DNA from: Ignavibacteriales bacterium
GTDB taxonomy: Bacteria > Bacteroidota > Ignavibacteria > Ignavibacteriales > Melioribacteraceae
Direction of reading: 5' to 3'
Length of the DNA: 64,000 nt
NCBI GenBank assembly: GCA_021740915.1
Contig: JAIOYW010000009.1
Coordinates: 62,001 to 126,000 of the forward strand
Part shown: positions 15,417 through 23,678 of the stretch, piece after piece
Position numbering within the stretch: the stretch's first letter is position 1
How the letters are laid out: every line of letters starts with the position of its first letter
Notes under the pieces: model-generated
The model's database searches: none
What the model was told of the DNA's origin: nothing
What the model saw: the letters and a program-made list of their open reading frames with translations, nothing else
Made by a program: the position numbers and the translations under genes

Positions 15417-15785
15417 ATGATACAGGAAGAAACAAATCTGGTGGTAGCCGACAACTCGGGCGCAAAAAGAGTTAAATGCATTAGGGTTCTCGGAGGAAGT
15501 AACAGACGTTACGCCACCGTTGGAGACCTGATTATGGTCTCTGTTAAAACTGCTATTCCGGGCGGTAACGTAAAAAAAGGTGAAGTTTCGAAAGCAGTTA
15601 TCGTTAGGACAGCAAAAGAAATTCGCAGAAATGACGGTTCATATATAAGGTTCGATGAGAATGCGGCTGTTTTGCTGAATACCCAGAACGAACCACGTGG
15701 TACCCGTATTTTCGGACCGGTTGCCAGAGAATTACGTGACAAAAAGTTTATGAAAATTATTTCTTTAGCGCCAGAAGTTTTATAA
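15417..15785 (+). CDS. rplN: 50S ribosomal protein L14
   Basis: L14 (122 aa) contacts 16S rRNA in an intersubunit bridge and is the docking site for RsfS. The M-I-Q-E-E-T start and the [17 protein letters not shown] segment are canonical. AGGAGG precedes the ATG. Length is identical to most bacterial L14 proteins. Confidence 0.99.
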   Translation: MIQEETNLVVADNSGAKRVKCIRVLGGSNRRYATVGDLIMVSVKTAIPGGNVKKGEVSKAVIVRTAKEIRRNDGSYIRFDENAAVLLNTQNEPRGTRIFGPVARELRDKKFMKIISLAPEVL

Positions 15786-15801
15786 AAGTTTGGATTGAAA
15801 A

Positions 15802-16125
15802 ATGAAGATTAAAAAAGACGATAAGGTGATGGTAGTAGCCGGTAACTCAAAAGGTTCAACCGGGAAAGTACTTAAGGTTTTCGCCAAGAAGGAAAGGGTT
15901 ATTGTTGAGGGAGTCAATCTCAGAAAAAGGCATACAAAACCTAATTCGAAAAACCCGCAGGGCGGAATAATTGAAAAAGAACTGCCGATACATGTTTCGA
16001 ACGTGATGATCGTTGATCCTAAGTCCAATGCTCCTGTAAGGGTTGGCAAAAAGATCATCATCGATGAGAATACGGGGAAAGAAAAAAGAGCCCGTATCAG
16101 CAGAAAAAGTGAAGAAATGATCTAG
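15802..16125 (+). CDS. rplX: 50S ribosomal protein L24
   Basis: L24 (107 aa) is an assembly initiator with a KOW motif. The K-K-D-D-K-V-M-V-V-A-G-N-S-K-G-S-T-G-K-V-L-K KOW segment is at residues 4-25 and V-E-G-V-N-L-R-K-R-H near residue 35. The C-terminus is typical. It lies 16 bp behind rplN. Confidence 0.98.
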   Translation: MKIKKDDKVMVVAGNSKGSTGKVLKVFAKKERVIVEGVNLRKRHTKPNSKNPQGGIIEKELPIHVSNVMIVDPKSNAPVRVGKKIIIDENTGKEKRARISRKSEEMI

Positions 16126-16151
16126 TTATTTATTGAGGTTTAGTTATAAAA

Positions 16152-16802
16152 ATGGCCAAAAGCGAGAAAAAAACTCAGGATACTAAACAGCAGCCGAAAG
16201 CAGCTCCGAAAGAGAAAGCAGTTAAAGCCGCTGTTGCAGAAGAAAAGATACCTGCAAGGCTGTACGAAAAGTATAAGTCGGAAATAATCCAGAAACTGCG
16301 TAAGGATTTTTCATACAAAAATGTAATGGAAGTACCTAAATTACAGAAGATAGTCGTCAATATGGGTTTAGGCGATGCGGTTCAGGACCAGAAAGTACTT
16401 GAAGAAGCTGTTAAAGAGCTTGAGACAATTACCGGTCAGAAACCTTCAGTGCGCGCAGCTAAAAAATCCATCTCGAACTTTAAGTTAAGAGAAGGAATGA
16501 AGATTGGCGCAAAAGTTACGCTCAGAAGGGAAATTATGTTCGAATTTCTCGACAGGCTCATTACAGTTGTTCTTCCGAGGGTGAGGGACTTTAAGGGAAT
16601 TTCAGATAAATCTTTTGATGGAAAAGGAAATTATACCTTAGGTGTAAAAGAGCACATTATTTTCCCGGAAATTAACGTTGACAAAGTTCCGAGAGTGCTT
16701 GGAATGGATATTACATTTGTAACCAATGCAAAAAGTGACAATGAGGCTCATGCTTTACTGACTGCCTTTGGTTTACCGTTCAGAAAGAAAGAAATTCAAT
16801 AA
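16152..16802 (+). CDS. rplE: 50S ribosomal protein L5 with N-terminal extension
   Basis: L5 (216 aa) binds 5S rRNA and the P-site tRNA elbow. The core starts near residue 36 (P-A-R-L-Y-E-K-Y) and runs through the V-V-N-M-G-L-G region to the standard end. Ahead of it are about 35 residues rich in Lys, Ala, Pro and Gln that a typical 180-aa L5 does not have. The extension is in frame, has its own ATG, and no better start with a ribosome site is visible at the core. It is low in complexity and probably disordered. Confidence 0.96.
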   Translation: MAKSEKKTQDTKQQPKAAPKEKAVKAAVAEEKIPARLYEKYKSEIIQKLRKDFSYKNVMEVPKLQKIVVNMGLGDAVQDQKVLEEAVKELETITGQKPSVRAAKKSISNFKLREGMKIGAKVTLRREIMFEFLDRLITVVLPRVRDFKGISDKSFDGKGNYTLGVKEHIIFPEINVDKVPRVLGMDITFVTNAKSDNEAHALLTAFGLPFRKKEIQ

Positions 16803-16817
16803 GTTTGGATCGATAAA

Positions 16818-17087
16818 ATGGCAAAAAAATCATCAGTTGCAAAAGACTTAAGAAGAAGAAAATTAGCCGAAAAATATGCTGAAAAGCGTAAAGAACTCAA
16901 GGCTGCAGGCGATTCTGTCGGGCTTCAGGCTTTACCGAGGAATTCAGCTCCCACACGCATACACAACAGATGTGCTATGACCGGAAGGGCAAGAGGATTC
17001 TACAGAAAATTCGGTGTCTCAAGGTTAGTGTTAAGGGAAATGGCCCTCAGGGGTGAAATTCCCGGATTAAAGAAATCAAGTTGGTAA
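16818..17087 (+). CDS. rpsN: 30S ribosomal protein S14 (zinc-free long form)
   Basis: S14 (89 aa) is the long form that lacks the C-x2-C zinc ribbon. Only one cysteine is visible, in the R-C-A-M-T-G-R segment near residue 54. The C-terminal R[20 protein letters not shown] is canonical. Its place between rplE and rpsH is standard for spc. Confidence 0.98.
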   Translation: MAKKSSVAKDLRRRKLAEKYAEKRKELKAAGDSVGLQALPRNSAPTRIHNRCAMTGRARGFYRKFGVSRLVLREMALRGEIPGLKKSSW

Positions 17088-17107
17088 ATTACAAGGAGTA
17101 GATTATT

Positions 17108-17503
17108 ATGTCCATGTCTGATCCGATATCCGATTTTTTAACCAGAATGCGGAATGCTATTAAAGCCAGGAAGAGATTTGTGAATATTCCATCTTCAAAT
17201 GCTAAAATTAAAATAGCGGAGATCCTCAAGGATAAAAATTTTATAAAAGATTTTGAAGTTATTCAGGATAACAAGCAGAATATTTTGAAAGTTTATCTGA
17301 AATATGTTGACGGAGTTAGTTCGATTTCAGGAATGAAAAAGATCAGCACCCCGGGAAGAAGGCTTTACGTTGCAAATACTGAATTGCCTCGCGTTCTTAA
17401 CGGACTGGGAGTCGCTATTATCTCTACTTCAAATGGAATGATGACTGATAAGGATGCCAGAGCTCAGGCTGTTGGCGGCGAAGTTATTTGTCATATTTGG
17501 TAA
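17108..17503 (+). CDS. rpsH: 30S ribosomal protein S8
   Basis: S8 (131 aa) binds the central domain of 16S rRNA and in enteric bacteria is the spc translational repressor. It shows D-P-I-S-D-F-L-T-R-M-R-N-A at the start and the C-terminal V-A-I-I-S-T-S-x-G-M-M-T-D-K-x-A signature. Two in-frame ATGs (17108, 17114) are possible. The upstream one is kept because AAGGAG (17093-17098) lies at a suitable distance. Confidence 0.97.
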   Translation: MSMSDPISDFLTRMRNAIKARKRFVNIPSSNAKIKIAEILKDKNFIKDFEVIQDNKQNILKVYLKYVDGVSSISGMKKISTPGRRLYVANTELPRVLNGLGVAIISTSNGMMTDKDARAQAVGGEVICHIW

Positions 17504-17519
17504 AACAGCGGAGTTTAAT

Positions 17520-18056
17520 GTGTCTAGAATTGGTAAAAAACCGGTAAATATTAAAGACGTTACCGTTAACCTTTCGAAAAATATGCTTAAGGTTAAAGGT
17601 AAACTTGGTGAATTGTCACATGAAGTTCACCCAGCCATTACGGTAAAAGTTGAAGGTGAAGAAATAGTTGTTACAAGACCCGATGATTATAAAGAGCACC
17701 GTGCGCTTCATGGGCTGACCCGCGCTCTTATTCAGAATATGGTGACTGGCGTTAGTGAAGGCTATGCCAAGGTTCTTGATATTGTCGGCGTTGGTTACAA
17801 GGCTGAATTAAAAGGGGAAAATCTGCTTTTGAGCCTTGGTTTTTCACATCCTATTTATTTTATGCCTCCTGCAGGAATAACCTTTGAGGTTGTTACTCCA
17901 ACGCAGATCAAAATATCGGGAATTGATAAACAGCTTGTTGGTTTGGTTGCTTCGAAAATACGTTCATTCCGTAAACCGGAACCGTACAAAGGAAAAGGTA
18001 TTAAATATTCTGGTGAGATAATCAGAAGAAAAGCAGGTAAAACTGCCGGTAAATAA
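17520..18056 (+). CDS. rplF: 50S ribosomal protein L6
   Basis: L6 (178 aa) lies near the factor-binding site. The GTG at 17520 gives the family N-terminus (M-S-R-I-G-K-K-P-V), follows the rpsH stop by 16 bp and has a GGAG site, so the longer open frame that overlaps rpsH by about 50 bp is rejected. The C-terminal signature P-E-P-Y-K-G-K-G-I-K-Y near residue 155 is intact. Confidence 0.97.
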   Translation: MSRIGKKPVNIKDVTVNLSKNMLKVKGKLGELSHEVHPAITVKVEGEEIVVTRPDDYKEHRALHGLTRALIQNMVTGVSEGYAKVLDIVGVGYKAELKGENLLLSLGFSHPIYFMPPAGITFEVVTPTQIKISGIDKQLVGLVASKIRSFRKPEPYKGKGIKYSGEIIRRKAGKTAGK

Positions 18057-18078
18057 TTAAGCTGGAGAAGGATTAGAA

Positions 18079-18444
18079 ATGTCATTCAATAGAAAAGAAG
18101 CAAGAATTAGTAAAAAATTCAGTATCAGAAAAAAAGTAAGCGGGACTTCAGAAAAGCCCAGAATGTCTATTTACAGAAGTTTGGGAAATATTTATGTTCA
18201 GCTTATTGACGATACAAAAGGTGAGACTATAGTTGCCGCCTCTTCAAAGGATAAAGAGATTGCAACAGAAGTTGCAGCCGCCAAAGGAAAAATATCGGTT
18301 TCAGCAATGGTGGGTGAACTTATCGCTAAGAAAGCTGCTGAGAAAAATATTGTAGATGCCGTTTTCGATAGAAACGGATTCAGATATCATGGCAGAGTTA
18401 AAGCTTTAGCAGATGGCGCCAGAAAAGGCGGCATGAAAATTTAA
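18079..18444 (+). CDS. rplR: 50S ribosomal protein L18
   Basis: L18 (121 aa) binds 5S rRNA together with L5 and L25. It has a basic N-terminal arm, the R-M-S-I-Y-R-S-L-G-N-I-Y-V-Q segment and the C-terminal D-R-N-G-F-R-Y-H-G-R-V-K-A-L-A signature. It is followed, unusually, by a tRNA gene only 4 bp downstream instead of directly by rpsE. Confidence 0.98.
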   Translation: MSFNRKEARISKKFSIRKKVSGTSEKPRMSIYRSLGNIYVQLIDDTKGETIVAASSKDKEIATEVAAAKGKISVSAMVGELIAKKAAEKNIVDAVFDRNGFRYHGRVKALADGARKGGMKI

Positions 18445-18448
18445 CTCT

Positions 18449-18519
18449 TGCCGGGTCGTCTAATGGCAGGACTACGCCCTTTGGAGGCGTCTGTAGAGGT
18501 TCGAATCCTCTCCCGGCAG
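18449..18519 (+). tRNA. tRNA-Gln (anticodon TTG)
   Basis: A complete 71-nt cloverleaf can be drawn. The acceptor arms TGCCGGG (18449-18455) and CCCGGCA (18512-18518) pair fully and the discriminator is G519 of the window's 18 kb block. The anticodon stem ACGCC/GGCGT encloses the loop CTTTGGA, giving anticodon TTG, which reads CAA (Gln). The T-arm contains GGTTCGAATCC. CCA is not encoded. It lies on the coding strand inside the spc operon between rplR and rpsE. Confidence 0.96.
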
Positions 18520-18558
18520 CGAGAAATTAATAAAGTTTTGTAAATCAAGGAGTATAAA

Positions 18559-19065
18559 TTGAAGCCTAGAATAGTCACTGGAATTGAAGATCTTAAAGAA
18601 AAAGTGGTTCACATCAACCGCGTTGCCAAAGTTGTAAAGGGCGGTAGAAGATTCAGTTTCAATGCAGTCGTAGTTGTTGGCGATGGTAAAGGACACGTTG
18701 GAGTAGGCCTCGGTAAAGCTAACGAAGTGACGGATGCTATCTCGAAGGGTATTGACGATGCAAGGAAAAATGTGTACAAAGTTTCTATACAGAAAGGCAC
18801 CATACCTCATCAGATACTCGGAAAGTTTGGCGCTGGTAAAGTGTTATTAAAACCTGCTTCACCCGGTACTGGTCTTATAGCCGGCGGCGGGGTTCGTGCA
18901 GTTCTCGAATCTGCAGGTGTTCAGGATATTCTTACCAAATCACTCGGTTCAAGCAATTCACACAATCAGGTAAAGGCAACTCTGAATGGTTTACTTAATC
19001 TAATTGACGCCGGTCATATGGCACGCAAGCGCGGGATGACCACTGCTGAACTTTTTAATTCTTAA
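18559..19065 (+). CDS. rpsE: 30S ribosomal protein S5
   Basis: S5 (168 aa) acts in decoding accuracy and the mRNA channel helicase. The start is TTG at 18559 behind CAAGGAG. The double-stranded RNA-binding N-domain (V-V[15 protein letters not shown]) and the C-terminal [15 protein letters not shown] segment are present. It begins 39 bp after the tRNA-Gln, so tRNA processing would cut the transcript just upstream of this ribosome site. Confidence 0.98.
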   Translation: MKPRIVTGIEDLKEKVVHINRVAKVVKGGRRFSFNAVVVVGDGKGHVGVGLGKANEVTDAISKGIDDARKNVYKVSIQKGTIPHQILGKFGAGKVLLKPASPGTGLIAGGGVRAVLESAGVQDILTKSLGSSNSHNQVKATLNGLLNLIDAGHMARKRGMTTAELFNS

Positions 19066-19080
19066 TAGCGGGATAAGACG

Positions 19081-19275
19081 ATGGCAAAGAAATTAAAGAT
19101 AACACAGGTGAGGAGTGTGATTGACCGTCCTAAAAGGCAGAAAGCTACAATCGAAGCCTTAGGACTGGGAAGGCCGAATTATGTATCGACACATAATGAT
19201 ACACCACAGATAAGGGGAATGATCAACAAAGTATCCCATTTGATTAAAGTTGAAGAAATTGAAGTTGAAGGTTAA
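19081..19275 (+). CDS. rpmD: 50S ribosomal protein L30
   Basis: L30 (64 aa) is a small ferredoxin-like 50S protein that is absent from some lineages. The [15 protein letters not shown] start and the A-L-G-L-G-R-P-N segment are typical. It sits between rpsE and rplO in standard order, 3 bp ahead of rplO. Confidence 0.97.
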   Translation: MAKKLKITQVRSVIDRPKRQKATIEALGLGRPNYVSTHNDTPQIRGMINKVSHLIKVEEIEVEG

Positions 19276-19278
19276 TAA

Positions 19279-19743
19279 ATGGATATCTTAAGCAATTTAC
19301 AATATAGCCCTGGCTCGAGAAAACAGAGAAAAAGAGTTGGACGCGGCGAGGGTTCCGGACACGGAAGCCAGTCAACACGCGGTATGAATGGTCAGCGCTC
19401 ACGCGCCGGATCGAAAAAGAGAGCCTGGTTCGAAGGCGGTCAGATGCCTCTTCAGAGGAGAATTCCTAAAAGAGGTTTTTTCAGCCCTTTCAAAGTCAAA
19501 TATCAGGTAATTAATTTATCAAACTTGCAGAAACTTGCTGAAAAAGGAGTTTTGGAAGATGGAAAAGTTGATGCGGCAGTTTTATATAAAAACGGTCTCA
19601 TTTCCAAAGCTGCTTATCCTTATAAAATTCTTGGCAATGGTGAAATAAAAGCAAAACTTCAGATTGAAGCACATTCTTTCAGTGCATCAGCCAAAGAAAA
19701 AATTGAAGCGGCAAGCGGAACTACAAACGAGATTAAAATTTAA
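19279..19743 (+). CDS. rplO: 50S ribosomal protein L15
   Basis: L15 (154 aa) is a late 50S assembly protein. The N-terminal half is glycine- and arginine-rich (R-V-G-R-G-x-G-S-G-x-G near residue 20, F-E-G-G-Q-M-P-L-Q-R-R near residue 52), and the globular half follows. Its TAA stop shares a base with the secY ATG, which is tight coupling. Confidence 0.98.
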   Translation: MDILSNLQYSPGSRKQRKRVGRGEGSGHGSQSTRGMNGQRSRAGSKKRAWFEGGQMPLQRRIPKRGFFSPFKVKYQVINLSNLQKLAEKGVLEDGKVDAAVLYKNGLISKAAYPYKILGNGEIKAKLQIEAHSFSASAKEKIEAASGTTNEIKI

Positions 19744-21080
19744 TGAGTAAGATACAAGAATCTATCAGGAATATTTTTAAGATTCATGAACTCCGTCAGA
19801 GGATAATCTACACTCTTTCTTTATTGCTGATCGTTCGTGTCGGGTCGCATATTACTCTGCCCGGTATCGATGCATCTCTTTTAGCAGATGCAATGGCGAA
19901 CAGATCATCAGATACACTGTTCGGATTCTATGACCTTTTCGTGGGCGGCGCGTTTTCCAATGCGGCTATCTTTGCATTGGGCATAATGCCCTATATCAGT
20001 GCCTCCATTATTATTCAGCTTGCAGGTGCAATCGTTCCTTATTTCCAGAAACTGCAGCGCGAAGGTGAAGAAGGAAGAAAGAAAATAAATCAGCTTACAA
20101 GGTACGGAACTGTTTTTATTTCGGCTTTGCAGGCATGGGGTGTTACAATTCACCTTACCAGCATTCAGACAGGCGGAACAACTATCGTTCCGGTAGAGGT
20201 GCAGGGATTTTTCTTTACTTTCCAGTCGATCATGTTCCTTGTTGCAGGCACAATATTTATGATGTGGATGGGTGAGCAGATCACTGAAAAAGGAATCGGA
20301 AACGGTATTTCTCTCATCATATTCATCAATATTATCAACAGATTCCCGTTTGCAATAATGGATGAGATCAGATTGATCTCGCAGGGTCTGAGAAATATTG
20401 TTATTGAAGTTGTGATAGTAGCTTTTATGGTACTGATTATTGCGGGTATCGTACTCGTTACTCAGGGGACCAGGCGAATTCCGGTTCAGTATGCTAAAAG
20501 GGTTGTCGGCAGAAAAGTATTCGGCGGAGTAACACAGTATATACCCCTGAGAGTTAACACAGCGGGAGTTATGCCTATTATCTTTGCTCAGTCGATTATG
20601 TTTATACCAAATACTATATTATCCTTCTTCCCCGATAGTGAATTTGTAAGGACAATGGCAGGATATTTTAATTACCAGTCATTCACTTATTCAATCATAT
20701 ATGCACTGATGATCATATTCTTTACATATTTCTATACTGCAATAGCATTTAACCCTCAGGATGTTGCAGAGAATATGAAAAAACAGGGTGGGTTTGTTCC
20801 GGGTATTCGTCCTGGTAAACAGACTTCGGAGTTTATTGATAATATTTTAACAAAAATCACACTTCCGGGCTCGGTATTTCTTGCCATTGTTGCTATTCTT
20901 CCGGCATTTGTTTCGAATTTTGGAGTTTCCGGTAATTTTGCTTCTTTCTTTGGTGGAACAAGTCTTCTGATTATGGTTGGTGTTGCGCTTGATACTCTTC
21001 AGCAGGTTGAATCGCATCTGCTTATGCGCCATTATGACGGCTTTATGAAATCAGGGAAGCTCAAAGGCAGAAGGTTTTAA
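19743..21080 (+). CDS. secY: Sec translocon subunit SecY
   Basis: SecY (445 aa) is the protein-conducting channel of the inner membrane. About ten hydrophobic segments are visible. The plug and TM2 region (A-L-G-I-M-P-Y-I-S-A-S-I-I-I-Q near residue 80) and the cytoplasmic C5 loop (F-V-P-G-I-R-P-G-K-Q-T near residue 350) are conserved. Overlap with rplO and position before map match the spc arrangement of lineages that lack adk here. Confidence 0.98.
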   Translation: MSKIQESIRNIFKIHELRQRIIYTLSLLLIVRVGSHITLPGIDASLLADAMANRSSDTLFGFYDLFVGGAFSNAAIFALGIMPYISASIIIQLAGAIVPYFQKLQREGEEGRKKINQLTRYGTVFISALQAWGVTIHLTSIQTGGTTIVPVEVQGFFFTFQSIMFLVAGTIFMMWMGEQITEKGIGNGISLIIFINIINRFPFAIMDEIRLISQGLRNIVIEVVIVAFMVLIIAGIVLVTQGTRRIPVQYAKRVVGRKVFGGVTQYIPLRVNTAGVMPIIFAQSIMFIPNTILSFFPDSEFVRTMAGYFNYQSFTYSIIYALMIIFFTYFYTAIAFNPQDVAENMKKQGGFVPGIRPGKQTSEFIDNILTKITLPGSVFLAIVAILPAFVSNFGVSGNFASFFGGTSLLIMVGVALDTLQQVESHLLMRHYDGFMKSGKLKGRRF

Positions 21081-21086
21081 GAAAGA

Positions 21087-21848
21087 GTGATTTTACTTAA
21101 GTCTCGGAAAGAGATTGAATTAATAAGGGAAAGCTGTATAATTGTTGCTGAGACCCTGCAGCTTGTAAAAAAGTATGTGAAACCCGGCGTAACAACCGGG
21201 GAGCTTGATAAAATAGCCGAGGATTATATCCGGAGCAATGATGCTGTCCCGGCATTTAAGGGTTATAAGCCCGCGGGAATGGAGCCTTATCCGGCTTCAA
21301 TTTGTTCTTCAATTGATGATCAGGTTGTTCATGGTATCCCCGGACACAGAGTCCTTCGCGAAGGCGAGATTATCTCTATAGATGTCGGGGTTATCAGGAA
21401 GAAGTACTATGGCGATGCTGCTCTTACTGTTGCAGTCGGTAATATTGACGATGAAAAACGCAGATTGATGGAAATTACAGAAAAAAGTCTCTACATCGGA
21501 ATTGAACAGGCAGTAAAGGGTAACAGAATTGGTGATATTTCAGCCGCCGTTCAGGAGTATGTTGAATCAAACGGTTTTTCTGTCGTTCGCGATTTGTGCG
21601 GACACGGCGTGGGTAAACACCTTCACGAAGATCCGCAGGTTCCTAATTACGGCAGCAGGAAAACGGGAGCATTGATTAAGGATGGACTGACAATCGCAAT
21701 TGAGCCGATGGTTAATGCTGGTACTTACCGGGTAAATGTTGCGGAAGACGGTTGGACGATTGTTACGGCGGACGGAAAAGCATCAGCACATTATGAACAT
21801 ACAATAGCTGTTATTGACGGTAGAACAGAAATTTTAACGAGAATATAA
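21087..21848 (+). CDS. map: Methionine aminopeptidase, type I
   Basis: MetAP (253 aa) removes the initiator Met from new proteins using two metal ions. The metal ligands are visible: the Asp of I-S-I-D-V-G-V, the Asp of Y-G-D-A-A, the His of G-H-G-V-G-K-x-L-H-E, the Glu of I-E-P-M-V-N and the Glu of H-Y-E-H-T. The start is GTG at 21087, 6 bp after secY. The frame begins M-I-L-L-K-S-R-K-E-I-E, as in the family. Confidence 0.97.
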   Translation: MILLKSRKEIELIRESCIIVAETLQLVKKYVKPGVTTGELDKIAEDYIRSNDAVPAFKGYKPAGMEPYPASICSSIDDQVVHGIPGHRVLREGEIISIDVGVIRKKYYGDAALTVAVGNIDDEKRRLMEITEKSLYIGIEQAVKGNRIGDISAAVQEYVESNGFSVVRDLCGHGVGKHLHEDPQVPNYGSRKTGALIKDGLTIAIEPMVNAGTYRVNVAEDGWTIVTADGKASAHYEHTIAVIDGRTEILTRI

Positions 21849-21854
21849 TTATTT

Positions 21855-22073
21855 ATGGCAAAACAAGGTCCGATCAAGGTTGACGGAATAGTGACAGAAA
21901 CATTACCCAACGCTCACTTCAAAGTGAAGCTGGATAACGGACATGAGATTCTGGCGCATATCAGCGGTAAGATGCGGATGCATTTTATTAAGATACTTGT
22001 CGGTGATAAGGTTGCTATTGAACTTACGCCTTACGATCTGACTAAGGGCAGAATAACGTACAGGTATAAATAG
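21855..22073 (+). CDS. infA: Translation initiation factor IF-1
   Basis: IF-1 (72 aa) is an OB-fold protein that occupies the A site during initiation. It has the G-x-V-x-E-x-L-P-N-A-x-F-K-V start and the H-I-S-G-K-M-R-M-H segment, and ends [12 protein letters not shown]. Length equals the bacterial standard. It lies 6 bp after map and 10 bp before rpmJ. Confidence 0.98.
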   Translation: MAKQGPIKVDGIVTETLPNAHFKVKLDNGHEILAHISGKMRMHFIKILVGDKVAIELTPYDLTKGRITYRYK

Positions 22074-22083
22074 CGGAGAAGTT

Positions 22084-22197
22084 ATGAAGGTGCGTGCTTC
22101 AGTAAAAAAAATATGTGACAATTGCAAGATTATTAAAAGAAAAGGCGTTGTTAAGGTAATTTGTAAGAACCCAAAACATAAACAGCGTCAAGGTTAA
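22084..22197 (+). CDS. rpmJ: 50S ribosomal protein L36 (zinc-binding form)
   Basis: This 37-aa gene starts M-K-V-R-A-S-V-K-K and ends K-H-K-Q-R-Q-G. It has the zinc ligands Cys11, Cys14, Cys27 and His32, so it is the C+ form. A GGAG site precedes the ATG. Position between infA and rpsM is the universal one. Confidence 0.97.
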   Translation: MKVRASVKKICDNCKIIKRKGVVKVICKNPKHKQRQG

Positions 22198-22217
22198 TTT
22201 AACAGGAGGTTAGACGA

Positions 22218-22601
22218 TTGGCTCGTATAGCTGGTATTGATTTACCGAAACAAAAGAAAGCGTTTATAGGGCTCACCTATATATACGGTATTGGTCGTAT
22301 TACAGCGATGAACATTCTTGAAAAAGCCAATGTAAATCCCGAAAAAAAAATATCGGATCTTACAGAGGAAGAAGTTGCGGAAATTCGTGCTGTGATGACT
22401 GCTGATTATAAGGTTGAAGGAGCTCTCAGGAGCGAAGTTCAGCAGAATATCAAAAGATTGATGGATATCGGCGCTTACAGAGGTTTGAGACATAGAAGAG
22501 GATTACCTGTTCGTGGACAGCGTACAAGAACGAATTCCCGTACCAGAAAGGGTAAGAGAAGAACAGTTGCAGGTAAGAAAAAAGCTCCTGGTAAGAAATA
22601 A
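22218..22601 (+). CDS. rpsM: 30S ribosomal protein S13
   Basis: S13 (127 aa) forms intersubunit bridges in the 30S head. It starts A-R-I-A-G-I-D-L-P after a TTG codon at 22218, preceded by AGGAGG. The C-terminal [16 protein letters not shown]-x-T-N-x-R-T-R-K-G motif is intact. It is the first gene of the alpha block. Confidence 0.98.
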   Translation: MARIAGIDLPKQKKAFIGLTYIYGIGRITAMNILEKANVNPEKKISDLTEEEVAEIRAVMTADYKVEGALRSEVQQNIKRLMDIGAYRGLRHRRGLPVRGQRTRTNSRTRKGKRRTVAGKKKAPGKK

Positions 22602-22628
22602 CAGGAAATTTAATTAAGGAGAAGAGAC

Positions 22629-23015
22629 TTGGCTAAAGCAGTTAAGAAAACAAAGAAAAAAGTTCACGTTGATTCGGTTGGTGTTGCTCACGTAAAGGCT
22701 TCATTCAATAATATAATTGTTACTCTTACAGACGTTTACGGTAATACAATATCGTGGTCATCAGCCGGCAAGAACGGCTTCAAAGGCTCACGTAAGAACA
22801 CCCCGTATGCTTCACAGGTAACAGCCGAAGCCGCTGCCAAAGAAGCTCATGATCTGGGATTGAGGAAAGTAGAAGTTCTTGTGAAAGGACCAGGTTCCGG
22901 AAGGGAAGCAGCTATCAGAGCGCTTGTTACTTCAGGGCTTTCAATACTTTCAATAAAGGATATTACTCCGATCCCTCATAACGGATGCAGACCACCAAAA
23001 AGAAGAAGAGTTTAA
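22629..23015 (+). CDS. rpsK: 30S ribosomal protein S11
   Basis: S11 (128 aa) lines the mRNA exit region of the platform. The start is TTG at 22629 behind AAGGAGAAG. The G[17 protein letters not shown] start and the [13 protein letters not shown] signature are present, as is the C-terminal [12 protein letters not shown]. Confidence 0.98.
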   Translation: MAKAVKKTKKKVHVDSVGVAHVKASFNNIIVTLTDVYGNTISWSSAGKNGFKGSRKNTPYASQVTAEAAAKEAHDLGLRKVEVLVKGPGSGREAAIRALVTSGLSILSIKDITPIPHNGCRPPKRRRV

Positions 23016-23029
23016 TCAGGAGAAATTAG

Positions 23030-23656
23030 ATGGCAAGATATACTGGATCAAGTTGCAAACTTTGCAGAAGGGAAAAAGAAAAATTATTTCTAAAGGGAAG
23101 CAAATGTTTATCCCCTGCCTGCCCGATTGAGAAAAGAAATTATCCTCCGGGAGAGCATGGTCTCAGTCGTAGATCCAAATATTCAGAGTATGGAGTACAG
23201 CTCAGAGAGAAGCAGAAAGTTAAAAGAATTTATGGTGTTCTCGAGACACAGTTCCGCAACCTGTTTGAAAAAGCAAACAGGCAGAAAGGCGTTACAGGTT
23301 CGAACCTGATTAAACTGCTCGAGAGAAGGCTTGATAATGTTGTTTACAGATTAGGATTCTCTCCTTCACGTAAAGCCGCAAGACAACTGGTATTGCACCG
23401 TCATTTTTTTGTCAACGGCAAATTAGTTAATATACCTTCTTACCTGCTTATGCCTGGTGATATTGTCACTGTAAAGGATGCGAGTAAGAAACTTGATATA
23501 ATTCATGATTCACTCAGGAAATCTAAAGAAAACGTTTATAAATGGCTTGAAGTTGATAAAGCCGCTCTCTCCGGAAAATTCCTCCAGATCCCGGAACGTG
23601 AAGATATTCCATTGAAAGCTAACGAGCAGTTAATCATCGAATTGTATTCGAAGTAA
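23030..23656 (+). CDS. rpsD: 30S ribosomal protein S4 (zinc-binding form)
   Basis: S4 (208 aa) is a primary 16S binder and a ram fidelity protein. The N-terminal zinc site is C-K-L-C-R-R followed by K-C-L-S-P-A-C, so this is the C+ form. The S4 RNA-binding domain ([14 protein letters not shown] and H-F-F-V-N-G) is complete. It follows rpsK by 14 bp. Confidence 0.98.
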   Translation: MARYTGSSCKLCRREKEKLFLKGSKCLSPACPIEKRNYPPGEHGLSRRSKYSEYGVQLREKQKVKRIYGVLETQFRNLFEKANRQKGVTGSNLIKLLERRLDNVVYRLGFSPSRKAARQLVLHRHFFVNGKLVNIPSYLLMPGDIVTVKDASKKLDIIHDSLRKSKENVYKWLEVDKAALSGKFLQIPEREDIPLKANEQLIIELYSK

Positions 23657-23678
23657 TTAATCACACAGAGGATTGAAA

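Noticed and set aside
17454-17519. Longer form of L6 overlapping rpsH
   Set aside because: The extra 22 residues do not resemble L6 and overlap rpsH. GTG 17520 gives the family N-terminus and has a ribosome site.
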